From Planctomycetota bacterium (GTDB lineage Bacteria; Planctomycetota; Phycisphaerae; WQYP01): DNA of 10,864 nucleotides. The notes under the pieces are model-generated. The model ran no database searches, was not told the DNA's origin, and was given only the letters and a program-made list of their open reading frames with translations. This document shows, in pieces, positions 7,736 through 10,864 of the stretch; positions within the stretch are counted from its first letter, which is position 1; each line of letters opens with the position of its first letter. The stretch covers positions 1-10,864 of the forward strand of contig JAJZGH010000175.1 in NCBI GenBank assembly GCA_021798635.1. The letters are read 5' to 3'. Position numbers and translations under genes: made by a program.

Positions 7736-8152
7736 TCAGGCCTGTGGCGCGGCGGCCGCCGGGGCGGCAGCGGGAACTTCCGCCGACTTATCAGACGGAA
7801 CCATGGGTGCTCCCTCCTTTAAGCGTGTGGCCTTGCCGGTTAAATCGCGAAGATAATAAAGCTTAGCACGGCGAATCTTGCTCTTGCGGCGCACGTCCAG
7901 CTTTTCAATTTTCGGAGAATGCACCGGGAAAATACGTTCCACGCCTTCATTGTTTACGATCCGGCGGACGGTAAACGTCCCGCTGATGCCGGCACCTTTG
8001 CGCGAGATCACCGTTCCGGAAAAAACCTGAATACGTTCTTTGTCACCTTCCACGATGCGGCAGTGCACATCCACAAGGTCGCCGATGGCGAATTGCGGCG
8101 GCTTGGCCAAAAGGTGTTTGGATTCAACATGACTAAGTAGTGCATTACGCAT
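7736..8152 (-). CDS. rplS: 50S ribosomal protein L19 (bL19)
   Basis: The protein has 138 residues. The L19 core covers residues 1-113, with FAIGDLVDVHCRIVEGDKERIQVFSGTVISRK-type sequence (21-52) and FPVHSPKIEKLDV...SKIRRAKLYYLRDLTGKATRL (75-111), all diagnostic. L19 sits at the interface of the large and small ribosomal subunits. The start is the ATG at 8152, with GGAG (8159-8162) six bases ahead; a TTG at 8164 is in frame but overlaps this ribosome site. About 25 extra residues form an Ala/Pro-rich tail (AEVPAAAPAAAAPQA), longer than in most L19 proteins and probably disordered. It follows trmD by 82 bases, in the usual order rpsP-trmD-rplS. Confidence 0.97.
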   Translation of the reverse strand: MRNALLSHVESKHLLAKPPQFAIGDLVDVHCRIVEGDKERIQVFSGTVISRKGAGISGTFTVRRIVNNEGVERIFPVHSPKIEKLDVRRKSKIRRAKLYYLRDLTGKATRLKEGAPMVPSDKSAEVPAAAPAAAAPQA

Positions 8153-8158
8153 GGATAA

Positions 8159-8162
8159 CTCC
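8159..8162 (-). promoter_or_regulatory. Ribosome binding site deciding the rplS start
   Basis: GGAG on the minus strand, six bases before the ATG at 8152. It excludes the longer reading from the TTG at 8164. Confidence 0.7.
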
Positions 8163-8234
8163 AATTCGGATATTTATTCCCGGCTCCGTTAACCCGGGGG
8201 CATTGATTTGCCGTGGGTCATCATTTTCCGCCCC

Positions 8235-8939
8235 TCATCGGGGTGGCAATAAATCCGGTCTACGCTGACCGGTTCGCTGCCTGGACTGTTGTGCCCGCCA
8301 CCGGGCGATGGCCGCATGATCGCCGGAAGTCAAAATCTCCGGCACTTCAAGGCCCTGATAATTTCGCGGGCGGGTATAGTGCGGATATTCCAATCCGCCG
8401 CTAATTTCCAGATCCGCCATCGCAAACGATTCCGCCCCGGCACTGGCGTGATCGCCCAGCACGCCGGGAATTAAACGGATCACCGCATCGAGCACGACCA
8501 TGGCCGGCAATTCGCCGCCTGAAAGCACATAATCGCCGATGCTTATTTCCAGTGGATCAAGCACCTGCCTGATCCGCTCATCAAACCCTTCATAGTGGCC
8601 GGAAACCAACAACAGCCTTGGTTTACCTGCCAATTCATGCCCCAGAGCCTGATCCATTTTCCGACCCTGCGGGCATAAGAGAATCCGCGTGGCAGGTACA
8701 GTATCCATCGCTTCAATGGCGGATACCGCATCCAAAACCGGCTGGCACATCAGCACCATACCGGGGCCGCCGCCAAAGGGCCGATCATCTACTTTCCGAT
8801 GCGGATCCGTGGTGTAATCCCGCAACTGATGCAGATGATACCGGGCCAGCGATTTTTCCGCGGCCCGCTTGAGAATGCTGCTACCCAGCACACCGGGGAA
8901 CATTTCCGGGAACAGCGTAAGGATATCGACGCGCATCAT
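8235..8939 (-). CDS. trmD: tRNA (guanine-N1-)-methyltransferase TrmD
   Basis: TrmD methylates G37 next to the anticodon using S-adenosylmethionine and prevents +1 frameshifting. The protein has 234 residues from the ATG at 8939 (an ATG at 8936 and a TTG at 8954 are alternatives; only a weak GGG at 8948-8950 precedes). Diagnostic parts are VDILTLFPEMF (4-14), RPFGGGPGMV (53-62), LLVSGHYEGFDERI (110-123) and ISIGDYVLSGGELP (132-145) of the trefoil knot that holds SAM, then RLIPGVLG (155-162) and the C-terminal YPHYTRP...GLEVPEILTSGDH (185-208). Where I expect the general-base Asp (Asp169 in E. coli, motif EDSF) the protein has Glu170 (AESF), and about six extra residues follow before YPHYTRP. 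It lies 49 bases after rpsP; rimM, normally between them, is absent. Confidence 0.96.
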   Translation of the reverse strand: MMRVDILTLFPEMFPGVLGSSILKRAAEKSLARYHLHQLRDYTTDPHRKVDDRPFGGGPGMVLMCQPVLDAVSAIEAMDTVPATRILLCPQGRKMDQALGHELAGKPRLLLVSGHYEGFDERIRQVLDPLEISIGDYVLSGGELPAMVVLDAVIRLIPGVLGDHASAGAESFAMADLEISGGLEYPHYTRPRNYQGLEVPEILTSGDHAAIARWRAQQSRQRTGQRRPDLLPPR

Positions 8940-8988
8940 CGTTTCAACCCGCAATGCGGCCGAAGCACCAACACCCCTGATTTAACAA

Positions 8989-9273
8989 TCAGGCCGAAAC
9001 GCCGGCGGGAATGGCCGCCGCTGCGCCGGAGTCCGTGGCTGTTTTCAGCAATCCGGCAACCGTATCGCTGGGCAACGCGCCAACTTTAATCCAATGCTCT
9101 ACCCGCGCTTTGTTGACTACCACGCGCCGTGCGGGGTCCTTGGCGATGGGATCATAATAGCCCAATTCTTCAATGACCTTGCCATCCCGCGGAGAGCGGT
9201 GATCCACCGCATTTATACGCCAGAATGCACGATTTTTACGACCAAAGCGCTTTAACCGAATCTTTACTGCCAC
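8989..9273 (-). CDS. rpsP: 30S ribosomal protein S16 (bS16)
   Basis: The start is a GTG at 9273, giving MAVKIRLKRFGRK, the universal S16 opening; GAGG at 9280-9283 precedes it by six bases. A longer in-frame reading to 9327 adds residues foreign to the family. The protein has 94 residues: the core (RAFWRINAVDHRSPRDGKVIEELG at 15-38, YYDP, then ARVEHWIKVGALPSDTVAGLL at 56-76) is intact, and a short Ala-rich tail follows. S16 binds 16S rRNA in the 5' and central domains and is needed for 30S assembly. It is the first gene of the operon rpsP-trmD-rplS-SPOR lipoprotein on the minus strand. No ffh gene precedes it in view; the upstream DNA is instead the edge of a mobile element. Confidence 0.96.
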   Translation of the reverse strand: MAVKIRLKRFGRKNRAFWRINAVDHRSPRDGKVIEELGYYDPIAKDPARRVVVNKARVEHWIKVGALPSDTVAGLLKTATDSGAAAAIPAGVSA

Positions 9274-9279
9274 GCGATA

Positions 9280-9283
9280 CCTC
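9280..9283 (-). promoter_or_regulatory. Ribosome binding site deciding the GTG start of rpsP
   Basis: GAGG on the minus strand lies six bases before the GTG at 9273 and matches the point where S16 homology begins. Confidence 0.65.
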
Positions 9284-9410
9284 GTTTGCCTGCCTGATGA
9301 ATTCACCTGATCCGCTCCATGCACCACGCACCGGAGATCAACATCGGATTTTTCATCAGCCCGATGGCGGGAACCACTGTCCCCGCCCCATCGGTAAACC
9401 CAAGATATTA

Positions 9411-9541
9411 CCCGCCAACGCCAAGGCTTTCAAGCGACAAGGGCCGTATTCGGTAGAAGGCGTGGCATTTTTTTGGCCCAAAGGGGGAAACAACGTTAAA
9501 TTCAAGGAAAAATCGCTGCCTTTGGCCCCGGCGTTGGCAGG
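9411..9541. repeat. Inverted repeat pair, 11 of 12 bases, around 107 bases
   Basis: CCCGCCAACGCC at 9411-9422 faces GGCGTTGGCAGG at 9530-9541; only the third pair fails. The enclosed bases include a T7 run and a TTTGGCCCAAA near-palindrome. It could be the ends of a miniature element or of a structured RNA. I see no flanking target duplication, so this stays tentative. Confidence 0.35.
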
Positions 9542-9696
9542 AACGGCTGGGATGCGCAAGGGACAGGTGCTGGAAGTCCGTGAGGAGGCAGGCCGCCTCA
9601 CGCTTACTAAATCCAGTGTGGACGATCCGGTGGCCGCAGCTTATGGAATACTTATGCTTAAAAGTCCACGGACCAACTCATCACCGAACTGCGTGA
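9500..9696 (+). pseudogene. Relic of an AbrB/VapB-type antitoxin gene, frameshifted
   Basis: In one frame the DNA reads LPLAPAL...GMRKGQVLEVREEAGRLTLTK (ATG of this block at 9552) and DPVAAAYGIL, which has the pattern of the swapped-hairpin AbrB DNA-binding domain of antitoxins followed by the usual linker. The frame then loses sense, but the -1 frame resumes at 9662 with KSTDQLITELRE, the typical C-terminal toxin-binding helix of the same antitoxin family. One A missing from the AAAA run at 9660-9663 would explain the shift. The -1 frame has a TAA at 9659-9661, so it cannot be read independently. No start with a ribosome site is visible. Known antitoxins of this type repress their own operon and block a PIN-domain RNase. 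I judge this a dead gene. Left border approximate. Confidence 0.6.
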
Positions 9697-9771
9697 GTGC
9701 CGGATCACCTACTGACCAGAGATCGCGGCTTTTACCGCGATTGCTTCAAGCCGCTTACCATACTGGATCCC
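9697..9771 (+). pseudogene. C-terminal remnant of a PIN-domain (VapC-like) toxin
   Basis: A third frame reads VPDHLLTRDRGFYRDCFKPL and then TILDP, which matches the usual end of PIN RNases (last acidic active-site region TRDRGFY followed by a beta strand ending in LDP). A TGA at 9694-9696 lies directly upstream in this frame and there is no room for the first ~100 residues, including the first catalytic aspartates, so the toxin cannot work. It abuts the antitoxin relic, the natural order of a vapBC-like operon, with most of the toxin gene deleted at about 9697. The frame runs on to a TAA at 9823-9825 through the tRNA-like sequence, but those residues are not PIN-like. Confidence 0.55.
9722..9741. 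other. Perfect 7-base-pair hairpin within the toxin remnant
   Basis: ATCGCGG (9722-9728) and CCGCGAT (9735-9741) surround the loop CTTTTA. GCGGCTT at 9725-9731 can alternatively pair with AAGCCGC at 9748-9754, so two exclusive stems are possible. No T run follows, and the bases also encode DRGFYRD, so it may be chance. Confidence 0.35.
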
Positions 9772-9780
9772 GTCGGCCTT

Positions 9781-9818
9781 CATGCGGACGGTTGTGGGTT
9801 CGATTCCCGCCGAGCGCA
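9781..9818 (+). other. tRNA-like 3' end, probable attachment (att) site
   Basis: GTGGG (9794-9798), loop TTCGATT (9799-9805) and CCCGC (9806-9810) form a T-arm with the near-universal GGTTCGANTCC core. CGAGCGC (9811-9817) would be the 3' acceptor strand and A9818 the discriminator. The matching 5' acceptor (GCGCTCG) and a D-arm are not found in the preceding 100 bases, so the tRNA is incomplete. tRNA 3' ends are common targets of tyrosine recombinases, and the integrase gene starts 120 bases downstream, so this is probably the copy of the tRNA end left at one border of the element. The anticodon and thus the tRNA identity cannot be read safely; a CAT triplet at 9781-9783 (first bases of the segment) is not in a well-paired loop. 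Left limit of the match is uncertain. Confidence 0.5.
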
Positions 9819-9826
9819 GTTATAAT
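9799..9826 (+). promoter_or_regulatory. Possible integrase promoter overlapping the att site
   Basis: TATAAT (9821-9826) is a perfect -10 box just after the tRNA-like end. The -35 would be TTCGAT (9799-9804) within the T-loop, 16 bases upstream and only a weak match. Transcription would start near 9833, leaving a leader of about 105 bases that contains the palindrome. Confidence 0.4.
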
Positions 9827-9891
9827 AAGTGTTGCTGATCGCTGTACTTAGCGAACTTCCCTGCGTCGGGGAATGCGGCTCATGAGTCCCT

Positions 9892-9917
9892 GCCAAAACG
9901 GTATATACCGTTTTGGC
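9892..9917. promoter_or_regulatory. Perfect 26-base palindrome in the integrase leader
   Basis: GCCAAAACGGTAT (9892-9904) is followed directly by its exact reverse complement (9905-9917). It ends eight bases before the AAGGAG ribosome site of the integrase. As DNA it looks like a dimeric repressor or excisionase operator; as RNA it folds into an 11-base-pair stem with an AUAU loop right before the ribosome site. No T run follows, so a standard terminator is less likely. Confidence 0.7.
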
Positions 9918-9937
9918 TCTGACCAAAGGAGCCATTT

Positions 9938-10864
9938 ATGCCTCGACTCAAGCAGAAACTTCCTTCGTATCGGTTACACCGTTCGTCCCGCCAGGCAGTG
10001 GTAACACTGGGCGGCAGAGATTATTACCTAGGTTCATTCAACTCGCCGGAAAGCCGGGTTGAGTATGACAGGCTGATCCAAGAGTGGCTGGCAAATCAAC
10101 GGCAAAATTTATCCTCATCGCCGGTGCGATCCCACGATGTACGTGATCCCATTACTATCAACGAGTTCATCGCTCGCTATTGGGCGTTTGCTACCCGGTA
10201 TTACTTAAAGAACGGTAAACCGACCAGTGAGCCGACAGAGTTAAAATATTCTTTTAAGCCGTTGGTTGAGTTATATGGTACGACTGATGCCACTGCCTTC
10301 GGACCAACCGGATTAAAAGCTGTACGACAGAAGATGATAGATCAAGGTCTCTGCCGTGTTCTGGTTAATCGTCGGATCAATCGCATCCGTCGCATTTTCA
10401 AATGGGGCGTGGAGAACGAATTGGTTCGCTCCAGCACCTTGGAGGCATTGCGGGCCGTCGCCCCGCTTAAGCGGGGCCGTTGTAGCGTGCGCGAATCCGA
10501 TCCGGTTAAGCCAGCGCCGGAGTCCCTGATTACGGCCATTGAGCCATACGTATCGCGGCAGGTCTGGGCAATGATTCAGCTTCAACTTTTAACGGCCATG
10601 CGTCCTGGGGAAGTGATTCAGATGCGACGCCGTGATATTGATACAACCGGAGCGGTCTGGCTATATCGGCCCGAATCCCATAAGACGGAACATCATGGCA
10701 TTGAACGCAGCATTTACCTTGGGCCTCAGGCACAAAAGTTCGCCATGCCCTTTCTGAATCGGGCTGACGATGATTTTCTATTCAGTCCGTTGGAAGCGGA
10801 TAAGGAACGACGCGATAAGCTCACCGTTGCCCGGAAGACTCCTTTGTCATGCGGCAATCGGCCC
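9938..10864 (+). CDS. Tyrosine recombinase / phage-type integrase, 3' end outside window
   Basis: The frame opens at ATG 9938, six bases after AAGGAG (9926-9931), and stays open for 309 residues to the last base of the window. Residues 11-55 (YRLH...QAVVTLGGRDYYLGSF...SRVEYDRLIQEWLA) are the characteristic N-terminus of a large integrase family seen in planctomycetes. Residues about 70-170 form the SAM-like core-binding domain (TINEFIARYWAFA; NRRINRIRRIFKWGVENELV). The catalytic domain starts near 190: TAMRPGEVIQMRRRDID (219-235) holds catalytic Arg222, and SHKTEHHG (247-254) the beta-hairpin Lys249. The HxxR box and the nucleophilic Tyr lie beyond the window, so activity cannot be judged. 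It would carry out site-specific integration and excision of the element whose att site lies just upstream. More A/T-ending codons appear here than in the ribosomal operon, in line with acquisition, though this was judged by eye. Confidence 0.9.
   Translation, partial: MPRLKQKLPSYRLHRSSRQAVVTLGGRDYYLGSFNSPESRVEYDRLIQEWLANQRQNLSSSPVRSHDVRDPITINEFIARYWAFATRYYLKNGKPTSEPTELKYSFKPLVELYGTTDATAFGPTGLKAVRQKMIDQGLCRVLVNRRINRIRRIFKWGVENELVRSSTLEALRAVAPLKRGRCSVRESDPVKPAPESLITAIEPYVSRQVWAMIQLQLLTAMRPGEVIQMRRRDIDTTGAVWLYRPESHKTEHHGIERSIYLGPQAQKFAMPFLNRADDDFLFSPLEADKERRDKLTVARKTPLSCGNRP
10460..10477. repeat. Perfect 18-base palindrome inside the integrase gene
   Basis: GCCCCGCTT (10460-10468) is followed directly by its reverse complement (10469-10477). 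It codes for the linker between core-binding and catalytic domains (around residues 175-180). It may be a codon coincidence or a hairpin that affects translation. Confidence 0.6.

Larger units (their letters stand above)
9284..9937. other. Gene-poor junction between rpsP and the integrase gene
   Basis: This stretch of about 650 bases has no intact gene. A plus-strand frame is open from 9225 to 9851, but only its middle looks protein-like and that part is a broken antitoxin. From left to right it holds an inverted repeat pair (9411-9541), the toxin-antitoxin relics (about 9500-9771), a tRNA-like 3' end (9781-9818), a TATAAT box (9821-9826), a short hairpin TCGCT/AGCGA (9839-9854) and a large palindrome (9892-9917). 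I could not recognise a promoter for rpsP in it. Confidence 0.7.

Noticed and set aside
8228..8246. CCGCCCC/GGGGTGG hairpin across the trmD stop codon as a terminator
   Set aside because: No T run follows on either strand, it has a mismatch on the transcribed strand, and rplS downstream belongs to the same operon.
9356..9601. 81-codon minus-strand frame upstream of rpsP
   Set aside because: No ribosome site and no recognised family; it lies opposite the antitoxin relic and the inverted repeat.
9655..9665. Programmed -1 frameshift in the antitoxin
   Set aside because: The AAA codon would have to re-pair on TAA and there is no canonical slippery heptamer; a lost A is simpler, and the toxin is broken as well.
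9225..9851. 208-codon plus-strand frame as one protein
   Set aside because: It begins opposite rpsP, and only its middle resembles an antitoxin; the rest is nonsense or tRNA-like DNA.
10313..10585. 90-codon minus-strand frame inside the integrase
   Set aside because: Shadow of the integrase, which shows family motifs on the plus strand.

Overview
The window looks like a chromosomal segment of a bacterium of the Planctomycetota, possibly Phycisphaerae-like, that ends at the border of an integrated element. The best clue is the partial tyrosine recombinase at the right end, whose N-terminal pattern (YRLH...QAVVTLGGRDYYLGSF...ESRVEYDRLIQEWLA) I recognise as a planctomycete-type integrase. The two large sugar hydrolases and the Tat export signal fit this assignment but do not prove it. 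The assignment rests on recognition, not on a search.

Left part (1-4966): two large glycoside hydrolases converge tail to tail with about 25 bases between their stop codons. The plus-strand gene is a GH106-type (alpha-L-rhamnosidase-like) enzyme cut by the left window edge. The minus-strand gene is a complete GH31 enzyme with a twin-arginine signal and a WWLDASEPE catalytic motif like that of alpha-xylosidases. Together they suggest breakdown of branched plant or algal polysaccharides outside the cytoplasm.

Middle (4967-6924): an intergenic stretch of about 430 bases with a tandem 15-base repeat leads into three small plus-strand genes. These are an FmdB-type zinc ribbon protein, a DJ-1/PfpI-family protein with its catalytic Glu, Cys and His, and an A-type iron-sulfur carrier (IscA/ErpA). 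They are separated by about 105 and 150 bases, so they may not be one operon.

Right-middle (6925-9283, minus strand): rpsP, trmD, rplS and a TPR-SPOR lipoprotein gene run in that order, probably as one operon closed by a hairpin at 6885-6917. The usual rimM between rpsP and trmD is missing, as is an ffh gene upstream of rpsP within view. TrmD carries Glu where I expect the catalytic Asp.

Right end (9284-10864): upstream of rpsP there is no intact gene for about 650 bases. The stretch holds the relic of an AbrB-antitoxin/PIN-toxin pair (antitoxin frameshifted, toxin reduced to its last part) and then a piece that looks like the 3' end of a tRNA gene. A promoter-like TATAAT and a perfect 26-base palindrome follow, and then the integrase gene, which runs off the window. 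I read this as an att site with its integrase: the left edge of an integrated element lodged beside the ribosomal operon. I found no CRISPR array, rRNA or complete tRNA. I did not find a clearly new multi-gene system; the integrase leader and the collapsed toxin-antitoxin module are the most unusual structures here.
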